The notes beneath the pieces were generated by a model. That model saw only the letters and a program-made list of their open reading frames with translations, searched no databases and was not told where the DNA came from. A program made the translations under genes and the position numbers. Shown here piece after piece: positions 1 to 12,221 of a stretch of DNA of 64,000 nt (within the stretch, counting starts at the first letter, position 1; each line of letters starts with the position of its first letter). Source of the stretch: Neospora caninum Liverpool (lineage: Eukaryota > Apicomplexa > Conoidasida > Eucoccidiorida > Sarcocystidae); assembly GCF_000208865.1 (NCBI RefSeq), contig NC_018390.1:785777-849776 (forward strand). The letters run 5' to 3'.

Positions 1-3000
1 CAACATGTATGTCCAGCACAACAGCATGCGGTATCGCTCCGCAGGCACGGACGTCTACAAATCATGTCGAGAGCCGCCTTTCCTTCTTCCGCCCGACGGG
101 AAAGACGGGGCAGAACGGACATACCAGGTTGCCGCCTTTCCTCCGCAAGAGTCTCGCGTGGACGGCGAGTGTGAAGATCTTTTCAGAGACCAACGCGCGC
201 GACGGCCACGTAAGTCGGAGGGAACGAGCAGGCGTGAACCCGACGGCGCCTCGGCCTGACCACTTCCGTGCCGGAAAGCACGCCTCTCAATTATGTGAGG
301 CGGGAGTATGGGCGCGAAGGGACGGACCCTCACGGATGTCCGACTTGTGTAGGCCTTGTGTCTGTGCATGGCGATCCGCTCTTCTGTGGCTGAGCTGACG
401 ACGCATGAGCCTACCGGAACTGCGTGTTCTCGTCACGAATGCGCGCATGACATCCCCAGCGAAAAGGGGTTCGGGTCGAGACTGCTTTACGATGCGCATC
501 AAATTCAGATTCAAGACAGAATCGAGGAACGGATGTTGAGGCTATTCAGGGTTTCTGCGTGTGTATGCGCGAGTCGAAAGATCGCAATCTGACTGTCTGC
601 GTCGCGAGTTTGTCCCCGTGTAGCTGAAACAGAGATTCGGAGTATTCTGGAATACCACCTGCCTAGTGCCACCGTTTTGCGGCAGGTGCACCACAGCCGG
701 TTTTGCCTTGGTTCCTGGGATCTCATGCAGAGTCTCCGCCGTTCCCTCTGCCCCGTGGCGACGTGAGTCGCTACTACGCAGCGTCGCACAACCTGCGCCC
801 ACAGCAGTTCAGGTACGCGTACGATGCCAACGGGAAGCCGACGTCTTGGTCTCGCCTGCAGCGGGAGCAAGTTCAACTGGAGCAGGAGCACCTTCAGGGA
901 GAGTTTTTGGTGGCTGTGGAGCAGTTTCTCGAGCGTCCTCCTTCGAAGGCCGCGATGGCTCAGATGCGCGAGTTGATCCGGCGCCTCAACGTCATGTTGA
1001 TTATCATTAAGAAGTTTGAACACTGTTTGCCGCTGAAGCGAGAGGCAGCCGAGAAGGCGAAGGCCTACATCGGCACCGCGCTCACCTACCCGTACCTCTA
1101 CACGGCTTCCATGTACGAGGCGTTCAAGCGCTACCCCCGGACGCCCGCTGGGCAGGTAGGTTTAGACGAAGCTGTCGAAAGGGGGAAGGGGAAACAAGGA
1201 GCGACTCAGAACGTCGCACTGAGCTTCAATTCCGGCGCGAGGCTCAACAAGCTGCTAAAGGTGAACGAGAGTGTGCGCTCATGTTGTGTGGCACCAGCGT
1301 GAATGTGCGCGGCGCATGCAGTTTGCCGCTGGCAGGCGTAGCAGCCGCGGAGACGTGCGTCTTTGGTCGCCTCTCCCCCAGTGTGAGTGCCGCAAACGTC
1401 TTCTCCTTTCACCCTTCAGGCGTGGGACCCTCTCAACCCTGACGATGGACGACGCCTGGTGTTGATTATCATGTCCCTGAAGATGCGCGGACACGAGCTT
1501 TTCTCATTCATGGGCACCGTCAGCCGGCTGTTCAACGCACTTTTGGACCAGCTGGGCATATTCGACGATCGCAGCAGGGCTGGCGGTCACTGGTGGAAGC
1601 TTGGCAGTGAGTGCAGTCAGTTCTACCTCCACATGGCCTTTTCCTTGGACGAGTCTCATCTCTTCCAGAAATTCATCACGCAGCAACAACTCTTCGACAA
1701 ACAAGACCTCTTCAAGTGGGAGGATCTCCTCTACACTCTCATGCAGGTAAGAAGGCAGAGACTAGCGGGAACATGTGCGCAGGTGGAACGAAACGAAGCC
1801 TTGTCGATAGAAAAGGCCAAAAGAAGGTGGGGGGCTCGGCTTGCACCGGACGAGTTGCGAACGCGTTTTCAAGTAGGCTGGATCCACACGTTGTGGATGC
1901 ATGTGCCCAACTGGGAACCAAGCGTGTGTTTACCCAAGAATCTCTTCAAATATAGAGCCGCGGTACACAATAGTCGGCGTTTCGTCTTAGCCTGGGTAGC
2001 CAATCCGCTAATTCAGTCGCTGGTTTGTCTGAGCCGCGTTCTTGCTACGGCTCTTTCGCTCCCTCTGAGCCTCCTCCAAACAGAAATTAGAACTCCCGCA
2101 GATGGGCGTTGTCATCACTCTAAGAGTCACGATACAGACCGGCATTTTTCCCTGTTCTGTCGTCTCGCGTGGAGTCGAACATGCTGAAAGGACTAGGGGA
2201 CATGCACATAGAGGATAAGACAAGGCAGAAGAAGGCAAAGCTCAGCTGACGAGTCGTCGATTGAGTTGTGCTTCCCGCCTCTCTGTTCTTCCTACTCCTT
2301 CAGCATCGCGACAAGTTCAGGCCGTACTTTGCGGCGCTTTTGGCTAGGCGGCTCAAGGCACGAGTGCAGAAGCGATTGATGGGCTCGACAGATCAGCAAG
2401 CGTACCTGCCAGGTAAGCAGGAGGAACTTTTTGGAACTCGGAGGTCCTTTCCGCGTTGTTCCCAAACTGTCAAATTGCTGGCAATCTTCACCGGTGGTCA
2501 CGAATCTGTAGCCACTGCCAAAGCACTTGCCTCCAGACCGTTCGTCCTGTGTGGGCCGGTTGGACCACCGATCCGCGCATGGGGCTCTACTTTGCATCTT
2601 TTCACGAGAGTCGGCAAAAAAACAGTGTCTTATGTGGTGTCGATGTGTGCGTGGGGAAAACGCGCTTGCGTGTATTCCCAGGCTGCTCTAAGAAGGGATG
2701 GAATGAAGCTTGTCGGAACACAGAGTGCTCAGCCATCCGTTTCAGCGAGTATATCAGCCTGTGCCAAAACGGTTGCGTCCTGTCGTATCTCTGAGCCTTT
2801 TCTTTTTTGCGTGTTTCCGCATCAAAAAGTGGAGCCATCCAAGAGCAACCGTTTTCCGCTGTTTACTTTTGTCTCCGTGTTTTGCGTTCTCGTGCGTTTG
2901 CGTCTTTAGAAACAGTCAAGTATCCCTGCGAGGAACGTTATTTCACCCGTCAGCTTCTCGGAGAATATTCAGAGATTTTTGGAGAGGCGGAAGCAGAAGA

Positions 3001-3145
3001 ATTTAACAGCATGTTGCGCCACTGGAGATACGGCGCAGCCCGGCAGGCCCCTGGCGCTGCCGCTGACGAAGACAACCTTCTCCCGCCTCCGTTGCCTCCT
3101 CTGTTTGAGTCGCCTGCTGCGGATTTCTGGTCTCTCCGAGACTGA
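1..3145 (+). CDS. 3' part of a helix-rich protein of unknown function (at least 5 exons, 5' end outside or unresolved)
   Basis: Four exons chain with matching phases: 731-1155, 1420-1746, 2304-2412 and 2910-3145, ending in TGA. Donors are GTAGGT, GTAAGA and GTAAGC; acceptors are CTTCAG, CTTCAG and TTTAG. The exon at 731 needs one base from upstream. The segment up to 209 ends at CAC|GTAAGT in phase 1, so it is a good candidate for the preceding exon, but its start is not fixed. The four firm exons give about 365 residues: a charged, mainly alpha-helical region, a Trp/His stretch (GGHWWKLGSECSQF), a basic helix, and a Pro-rich tail before the stop. I recognise no family. There is no signal peptide or membrane segment in the visible part. 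Confidence is high that this is coding and low on function. Confidence 0.75.
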
Positions 3146-6100
3146 AAGGAAGAGCTCTTTGGAAACCGATGTTGTTCATTGCGGCCTCAGTTTATTTTCC
3201 CTTTTTTACCAACTAACGGGACACGCGGCACATGCGACACAACTAAAAAGGTGGGGAAAAACGGTGTTTTTCATCTCCGCCCCAGGCATTCGGCCTTCAC
3301 CCCCCCGCCAGCGTAGGGTGTTGACACGCCGACAGCAGACAGTTTGATTTCGCGACCGTTTCAGAAGCCTACTGGGTCCGCATGCGCCCTGGGAGATGTT
3401 TCCGTGTGAGGCTGCAACGGCGGCTCCATTACAAGTTCCAAGCATCATTCGTTCTCGGCAGGTCTGATTTAGTCAACTGTCACCAGCGCTCTCACATCTG
3501 TGGCATCGATATTGTCAACAAGTCAGATGTGCTTCTTCAAGCTCGAAACGGCTGGGCTGTTTTTTCAGCGTCTGAAAAGGTCTAGGTATCATAGGCAGTT
3601 GTCTCACAGGTAGGAGGCGCGTTCTCCGTTTACATAGCATCCACGAAAGCATTTACATGCATATTTGTTTTTGTATATGATTTACGAGTTGCATTCGTGG
3701 AACCATCGCCACCCAGCGTGCATGTTGCTTGAATGACTGGGGCCTTGGGACGAAAGCCATGCGAACGCAGATGGTGGTGGTTCTTTGCTTAAGAACACTG
3801 GACTATCTGTAAAGGAAGGGCGCGGCTGTGGAGGGGCGCCGAGGCGCTGATGGAGGACTGTATATCGCAATGGCTAGGTGGGTTGCTTGCATTCTCCCCG
3901 CAACATCGAGGCGGCTTTCTTTTCCGCTTTCTTCTTTCTTGTGCTGAGGGGTATCTTGCTCTCTTAGCGCTTGCTATTTGACAAAACGCAGGTGCTTACT
4001 TCAAGAAAATGTTAGTGTGCGTCAAACTCTGGACGCAACCCTTTCAGTGGTCACCGGTCGTGGACTGTTTCCTTCAAGTTCGAACTCAGCACTCTTGTGC
4101 GAATACTCAAGTATACCTTGTATACCTGTCGAGCCGGTGACATTTTTTGCGTCGATCTACGCCATCGAGGCTTTGTATCCTTTTCCATAAAAATGCATTT
4201 CTAAGTGTACAGGGCGTTTTCCTGAATAAAACGCGTCCTGTGCTCATGGTAAAGCTAGTCTGTGGATCTCTGATTTCCTCGACTGGAAAACTGAGGGACC
4301 GGATAGGAAGGGGGCGGCCTCCATGTCGAAGACAATGTGGCCCATGTCCTCTGTTTTCGATGGGGGGGGGGGGGGGGGGCGGTGTGCCTGCCTCTTCTAG
4401 GCTTCCTTTTACCCACCCCCTCTTAAAGGGACCTCTATATGCCGGACTCTTGTTCGGTGAATCCCGTTCGACCGTACTTTTCTCCTAGACAGCCAAGGGT
4501 GCGGTGGGGAACGAGCATATACGATGGCACAGACATTTGGTTGCTTCAGCGTAGGGCCTCTGCTCTGCCACATATTCTGAGAGCCGTTTTCCCGTCCTCT
4601 TGCTTGTTGCGCACAGCTTGAAGTGTGGCAGGGATGTGTGATCTGCGCCGCAAGCTACGAAACCGCGTTTGTTGCTCGACTGTTTCTGTAGCGATACGCC
4701 ACCGCTCGCCGTTGTATGTGCCTGCTGATCCACGAAAAAAGCAATTGTGATATCGGCGTACAACCGCGTACGCCACTCTTGCCCATATGCCGCAACAGCC
4801 AAGCTATTGAAACTTTCGGAGCGCGCGCCGTTCCCTTGTCACTTGGGTGCTGCAAAAATCGTTGTGGCAGCCTCCCTCGTGGACTCCCGACATGTCTTGG
4901 ACGGGCGCCAAACCGCCTCAAACGTAACGTTTGACGCAAGGCCAGGCGAAGCCCTTCACGTGGGAAAAAGATAACAAAGTTGGAAACCGAAACGTAAAAA
5001 ACACACGAGCAGCGTTGACTATACACCTGCTAGAAACGCAGGTCCCGTGTGCCAAAATATCGGCCCTCAATGCCGTCCACTGCACCACTGGGGGGGGGGG
5101 GGGGGGAAGATCTCCTACGGGAGACGTCTTCACGCACCATGTTTCGGAGAGTGCAAGGCGCGGATCAAACCGAATACGCTTCTCCCGGGAGCAGGCATGG
5201 GCGTAGCTAGCGGCATCGACAAGAGAATGGCGCTGGATGTGTCCGATCTTAAACCGAGATTCCTTCGCACGGGGCGCACCCAGAATGCAGATAGCCCTCA
5301 GGGGAAAACACATGCTGGCGCGATATTCTGGAGGACGCAGAAAACACGAACCGCAGTGCATTGGGAAGGTCTTCTACATTGCATGTGGAACATGCGCGTG
5401 TCTTTGTTCGCAGAGCGCTCTATCGCGACCTATTTGCACAAGAGCGAAAAGGAAAGGGCTGTCCAAAATGTTGTCCTTTCGCCGGATAAAGGATATGGTA
5501 GCGGCAAAAAAATCGAACGTTTGCACGCAAAGTGCCTCTTCAGAGGCAGGCACTCAGAAGCAGGGGAAGTGTCCTTTCCGTGAGGGATCGTAGGTCCCTA
5601 CTGGTCTTTTGTTGACTCCTTTTCGTTTGATGGGCTGTCTCCGTGACGAGGAATCGAGTGCGTCGCCACGAGATTCTCCCAGTCGCGGCGGTTCGCGCCA
5701 ACCGCCTGCAAAAACGACAACGTCCACGAAGGGGCTTTGCATGAAACGAGGAAACCACGCCATATGTGGACAGTGGAAAAGCCATGGAAGCTTCGGGGAC
5801 GTGTGTGTGTTGTCTGATCTTCGTCAGTCTTTAACAGCCCCTCGAACAGATTCGACACGAAACTGCCTTGTCCACGGTTGAGTGCGAGTTTTGACCTGCT
5901 CAAAGACGGAAACCCTGGGCAAGCACCCCGCGCTTCCAGCTACCGAGACCATTTCTAGAAACGTTGTCACCATCCGCATATATCCAGAAGAAACTCTTTA
6001 CCAGAGTGTACAGGCCGGCGCATGTGTCTAGAGAAGCAGGCATGCCCCAAAGCGAGTTTGGGCTTTTTGTCAGTTTATTACAAGGAGCAAGCATAAACCA

Positions 6101-9100
6101 TACAACTACGAGTGCTCGACTTCGGGCACTCCGTAAGGTCCGCATTACTCGACGTGATGGAATGAGGTACAAATGCGTCCCCGCACGAATACATGCTTTC
6201 AGATACACTGCCCAGATGTGGTTTCCCACAGAAACCTGTCGGTCTATTTTAAGTGTATCTGCGCCTCACCAAGCAACCAAGGTCGCACATGAGACGCCAA
6301 AGAATGATGCAGTCACACAAAAGGGTTTCAGGCAAATGGGAAAGACGCAAACGAATCTCACAGGTACTGTCGCGCGGTCAAGCAGGTGGATTTCAGTTAC
6401 ATGCCGATTAGATGTTGGGGACCAAAACTGGGAGATGTACCGGACACTACGGGGAGCAAATACAACAGGCAATGCCTGGAAACGAAGGAAAGGCAGACAA
6501 AAGCATCAGAAGCGTCTAGAACCTTACTCGCGCTACAACTTCCCACTTTCCTCCTGAGGGCGCCATGACGCAGAGAGTCGGAAGGGCCTGGACCGCCGCA
6601 TCGTCTGCGCTATCGGGGCACTCATCCACATCCACCTTCACGAACGTTCCCTCGTAAAAAACACTAAGCGCCTGTACAAGGTAACGAACACAGGCACCGG
6701 AAAGCTCATGCTGTTAACACACCTATGGGTGTCAAGTTATGGTCTCTAGAAAAACGAGAGACATCAACTATCTCATTAGATCCGGTAGAGACAGACATTC
6801 AGGATCCAAACCCCATAGATATGGATGACCGCAGTAAGTGGTCTCACGGCATCAATGTCAGACCGCCGCTACCATCTGCTTTATGGGATTTCTATGTATG
6901 TAGCGATGGCGGAGATAAACGAAACAGCTTCGAAGAAGATACCAAGATGTGGCGCCTCGAGTTCTATCTGTCATCAACGCCTCTTCTTCCATCGCGAAGG
7001 CAGAACATTCGCGCTTCCTCATCGGAAGAGCCACAGATAGGTTGATGATGCTCCTTTCGGATTCCTTATTCGGTTGCAATATTGGCGGATGTTCCATGAG
7101 GGGACCCGTGGCGGCAGCGAAGGAGCTACAGGCGCCTACCCGGAAGTGCAGCATCACACTCATACTAGAAGAATGTTAAAAATAAAACTTAATATATGGC
7201 ATAGGATTTCGCCACTGGACAGATGCAGTTAAAACGTTCGACAACAACTGTCGTCACTTATTCCCTCCTACCCGCCATGTTCTCCGTGTGTCAGGAGGTA
7301 GGTTACCTCAAAAAAGGGGCACATGGATTTGCAAGGTTGACACCACGTCGCGCCAAAATCGACAAAAATCATCTGGGGTTTGTTTCCACCGGAAAGCCGC
7401 CTTTTAAGCGCAGCCAACTGGTCATCGGAGTGTACAGACACCGCTTGAGATGGGTATTCGCCTGCCTGAAGGCATGAATCAGCAAAACCGTATACATCGT
7501 GTCAAAAGTCCAGCTGAGCCGAATTGAAACAACAGAACAGGCCTGAAGCACCATTATGGGTTGCCTATTATGTATGTAAGAAAGGACAACTACACTGGAT
7601 TTAATAAACAAAACCACTTCCGATGAGGAGCATGTGCAACAGTTATGCCGACGGAGGTTAACACAGTCCCTTTTACCTTCTACCGCCAAATGCAGTTGGC
7701 TTTAGTTTTTCAACCTCACTTCCTTTCCAAAGGCGACGACATGGAAAGAAGAAAGTACAGAAAGGGATGTTTCTAGGAAGATAGACAAAAAGAAGAAAAT
7801 TCTGTACAAGCCCAGTGCCTGTGGACTGCGTCACTTGGTAGCCGTGCTTGGGCGCTGTCCTCAACACGCTTTTCAATGCACATTTCTTCAGTCCGGTAAG
7901 CGAAAGATTTCTCTGGCTCATTTGATCCGGGCGTGTCTCACCGTTCTCTTGAGAGCGGTATCTGTCGTTCGAAACAGTTCCAAGTTTGCTACTCTCAGTC
8001 CTTGCGCTCCCGTCTCTGCACAGTGCGCTCTGCGCTTGCAGCACCGACTATATACATAAACAGCAGCATTCTTGAGGGGGTTCAGAAGAAATGCCCCAAC
8101 AATGCCCAGCTGCCAAATAGGCACGCAGACAGGACCAATGCAGATCATTTTCTTCACCTTTCTAGATGTCTCACAGACGATTCCACCTGCCGGTCCCGCT
8201 GCATGCCCCCGATTTCCTCAGCAATCAGGGAGAACGTAATTTTCTACGGCCGAAGGAGACTCAAATAAGAAGCTTCGGGAATATGAATGTGAAAACATAA
8301 TATAGCAGCTGTCGAGCCTGCGGTTCACGCAGTCTCTATCAAATAAGTAGGCTAGCGGGAATCGTCAAAGCGCTGGGCACACTTGCATGCGACCACAAAA
8401 CTGAGAGGCAACGGAGAGCGCTACTGGAACAAACTGCATTATTTTGGCAGAAAAGGGGCAACCAGAAAGAGAACGGCGAGTTTCCACAATATGTGTTGGA
8501 CGCCAGAACAAAAATGAAAGCCTTCTGGATGCAGTTTTGCCGTTGGATCGACAGCACCCGGTAATCCTGCGTGTGCATCATCACGTGCAACTGTTCGACC
8601 GGCAGAAGTGAACGAAGAGGTTCTGACGTCAGGGACTACCACAGCCGCTGCCGCAATGGGAAGCATTTAGCGCTTCCGAAAGAAGTGGGCAGTGGATATG
8701 CAATGTAGGGGAATCAGTGTACCAGCGCAGCAGCCCGTCTTTTGCCGCCCTGTACTGCGCATGCGCAGAATTTCTACGTCGGAGCAGTGTCAACAGGAGG
8801 CTCCTCCGACTCCAAGGAACCTCGCGCGCCCACTCCAAGCGAGCAGCAACTGTATCTCTAACTTCGGCGGACGTTATTGTTACAGCTACGCTTTTCCTGG
8901 TACAAGGAAACCAAGAAGCGCGACGAAAAGAGTAGTCAGATACCTCTGGCTGCGGTGCTGGCTGATTGTCGTGCCGCGTGTGGGCATTAGCCTATAACCA
9001 ATGATGAAGGCTATTTAGTGAGCATCACGAGGTACACGGTTTAACCCATTGTTTGACGCAATGTGTCAGACAGAGTTTGGACAACACTGGAAAGAAAGAG

Positions 9101-10748
9101 GACGAATGCTCGTGGCGTGAGTCGTCAACTCAATCGTTGGCATACCCAGTTCGTTACCTAGGGGGTTACCCAGTGCTTGATCCGTCGCGGTCACTAGGGA
9201 TTTCCGGGCAGTTAAACTCGGCTGGATGCACAGATAGGGTGCACTTTCTCCTTCTAAGATGACGATTTTTCCGAGAAAGAAGACGAGTGAAAAATAAGGA
9301 ATGGATGGTGCCCAGCTGTCGATGGCTACGAGGACCAAATGACGTATAGTGGCAAACCAAGCCGACCCAACAGCTATGGATTTCCGTGTCTCATTCACAA
9401 TCGTAATACCTGACTGCACGCACCATCTGAGTACAGTTCTTGTTCGAAGTTTTGAAGAATTTGAGCAGGGTGCTCTCTATTGGACGTATATCTGTCTTTG
9501 CCAGCTGTCTCGACGGGTCCGGTCTTTCCGTGTGTAGGCGTAAACCCGAGGCACGGGCATCCTCTGACAGCCAAAGCTCTGAACATTGGGTCACATACGG
9601 GATGATGATACAGACAGGGAGGTTGCTGGTAAGGGCTGCCTTGAAAAGTCAATACAAGACTACATGTGGCGTACGGGCCATGCCTCGTCGAACACTAAAT
9701 TGAGTTTGAATTCTCCTTCGCTGGCGACTTTACGTGTCGTTACACAGCTCTGTTGGGATCTGTTTTCCCTGAGCAAGGATGCATTTACACCAGGAATTGA
9801 CTTTGTAGGAGAAAATGGCCCGGGTGTGTGATCGAATGTACGACGCCATGGGGATAGCTGACACCGCTCTGGCCAATCAGCATCGGATTCCTCCTTTCCC
9901 TAGATGAGATTTTGCAATGGAGAAAATGATGACACGCAGAGGAAGTTCATGTACATTGCTTTCCCGTCTGGAGAGTTCGTGTCTCACGTTCAACGCGAAG
10001 CGACGAGCGTATCTTTTTCCTCACACTTTCCATGTCGACATGTACACCGACAACGGCTAGAGCATGCGGATCCACTACATCCACACAGGGGGTTTACGCT
10101 GATCATGTTTTTGACACGACGTCCATCAGGAGCTACCACGCTGCTCACTGTGATTCGACGAATGTTCCCCTCTTCGGAGGCACTGCGTTTCGAGGGATAC
10201 GCAGTCTGTGATGTTCTGCTCCAGAGTCAGTTTTCCTAATTATACGTATATGTCACAACTGCACGAGGTTGCGCTCATCGGCAGAGAACAAGCGCGTCTA
10301 GTTTAGTCGAGGAACGACGCAGTGGGTCCGTTCATGACGTGTTTGCTTCTGACATAATTATTGCATGTTGCATTAAACACCGACGACTTAAATGGATTCA
10401 TATAAGGGCCAAGAGCGACCGGTTGTGGCACCGGCGATTCAGCTGAAAAGGAGAACGGCACTCTTCCACCAAGCTGGTGGAAAGGAACCCCGTATTGATC
10501 CCTAGTCCAACAAGGTTGCTCCAGTACTACAGACGTCATAAGCAGCAGTTGCAGGGCATATTACAGGAATATCCAGTGATAATATGTGGATCACTGCAGC
10601 TTTCTTCAAACCGCCGACCGATACGCGTTGTTGAAGCGGCATGAGTTCTTGCAGAAAACAACATTCGATCCTACCATGTGCGTGCTTGTGCACTGGAGCT
10701 CGGTAGATCAATGATCCAGTCTCGTAATGGTTCTCATCGGCGTTCCAA
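3146..10748. other. long non-coding stretch, no supported gene
   Basis: I could not chain exons with consistent splice phases here. Runs of 18 G (4362-4379) and 17 G (5090-5106) stand out. The longest ATG-initiated frame is about 171 codons (+, 6042-6557). It has no recognisable domain and a low-complexity basic end, so I leave it as a possible chance frame. Untranslated regions of the flanking genes must lie at both ends. Confidence 0.5.
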
Positions 10749-11292
10749 CTAATCCTGGAAAAGTAAGTTCCTGGGTCTTAGAAAAGCCTCTGTAGCGTCC
10801 CCTACCTGTGGTTGCCACACAGAAACACAGCCGTCAGGAAGCAACAATGTCCGAATTCTCACACCAGTAGGAAGAAATGGAAGTCGCATCGTCGCCTCTG
10901 AAGTGATTTGGGTCATGTGACCTGCCGCAGAGTCCTGTAGCGGCCACGTACACTGAAGTGGGGCTTGTGCTTCCGTCACTCTCTCCGGTGGCCATCTCGG
11001 GACCGCCAAGCTGCTTCAGAGGTCCGTCGTGAGCTTGCTTTGACCTGTCTCGTCACAAGAACAGGTCTCCTCTCCAGCGCAACTAAATGATCGTTTTTGT
11101 TCGGTAACTTCCTTACGTATTTTAATGTGTCCCTACCGGTGATTAGAGAACAGTAAGTCAGTGTAAGGGTACGCCTATATTACGCTCAAAGCCTTTGATG
11201 CGGCAGCACTGCTATTTCAGCGGCTTCAGCGGAGGAGCAACCAAACCCACGGGAGATGGCGTTATTAGCAGCTACCATGTCCTACATCTCAC

Positions 11293-11427
11293 CTTGCAGT
11301 TCGCAGGGGCCTTCATGAAGCAGACGTATGCCTTGACACTCTCGCTGGCAGTGGTTTATGTACGTTGTCCCGTTCTCGCCACAGTTCAGGAAAACAGTCG
11401 ACGGGCACACGTCGCACCTTATTGGCT
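11293..11427 (-). CDS. tenth Kazal exon, downstream of the Thr-rich exon
   Basis: This 135-nt exon starts after GATTAG in phase 1 and ends at G|GTGAGA in phase 1, like the other Kazal exons of the gene upstream. It has all six cysteines, but Cys I and Cys II are separated by two residues (CDVC) instead of one, and P1 is Ser. It lies past the stop of the Thr-rich exon, so it is used only if that exon is spliced internally or skipped. Two candidate last exons follow in the right phase: 11208-11186 (very short, behind an 84-nt intron) and 10897-10749 (48 codons, acceptor CACTTCAG). I cannot choose between them. Confidence 0.6.
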
Positions 11428-11979
11428 CTAATCGGTTCAACAAACACAAACCCAATACACACACGACAGCTGGGGTTGAACAAGATGGTACTGCGCAGAT
11501 AATATTGGTGTTCAGCCTGAAGTTCTAGCTATCAGGTGCTCTTTTTCCTGGACGTTTTTTCTGGGACCCAGGAGAAACCAACACGATGTGTGGAACCAAA
11601 TGTACCCCTGGGGGCTAGCCTAGGGTGTTCCACAAAAGTCTGTCGACAATCCAATGCTGCTTGCTGCTCGAACCTTTTAATCACGACCACAATGAGGGGC
11701 TGAAGCACTAACGTCACCCGTTCAAGGGTAAGAGGGCTCTTTAAAAAATCTTTTACAGGGAGGGAAACTCACTGTGTGAAGGTCTGATTGTCGCTTCCGT
11801 AGGGGCTGTATCTGTAGACAGAGACACACGGTTACTTCATAACTTCATAACTCCCTTCTTGTCTTTTGTTTTGCTTCTCTGGATTCGTTGATAAAAAGAG
11901 CCGACATAGACAGCCTGATATGAGGATGAATAGGCCCCACCAGAATTGCGGTTTGTTGCCGTATAGAAGACTGAATTCG

Positions 11980-12221
11980 TCATCGCCTATTCGTTAAAGC
12001 CAAAGCGCTACTTTTGGGCTGCCTTGTCACAGGATCTGTCGTAAAAGTGAATGGTGTACCAGGAGCGTTTGGCGTGTCGTTCGTCTGTGGAGATGAAGAG
12101 ATAGTGCTGTTCGTCATTGTCATTGTCGTCGTTGTCGTCACGGTCGTCGACGTTGTTGCCACGGTCGTCGTCATTGAAGTCGTTGTCGTCGTCGTGACGT
12201 TTGGGAGGGACGGTTTCTGCT
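11980..12221 (-). other. threonine-rich mucin-like exon of the multi-Kazal gene
   Basis: The acceptor GGTTGCAG starts this exon in phase 1, matching the preceding Kazal exon. It codes for about 80 residues. The first part is almost pure Thr with Val, Met and Ser, followed by an Asn/Pro/Thr segment, and a TGA at 11980. Such segments are typical O-glycosylation sites. The underlying DNA is an imperfect ACG/ACA triplet repeat, so its length may vary between strains. Two weak donors in phase 1 (G|GTACAC and A|GTAGCG) would let it be an internal linker instead of the end. Confidence 0.65.

Noticed and set aside
5964..6557. Long plus-strand frame of 197 codons
   Set aside because: The 5' part lacks an ATG; from the first ATG (6042) it has no domain, and a minus-strand frame overlaps it. 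Kept only as a note.
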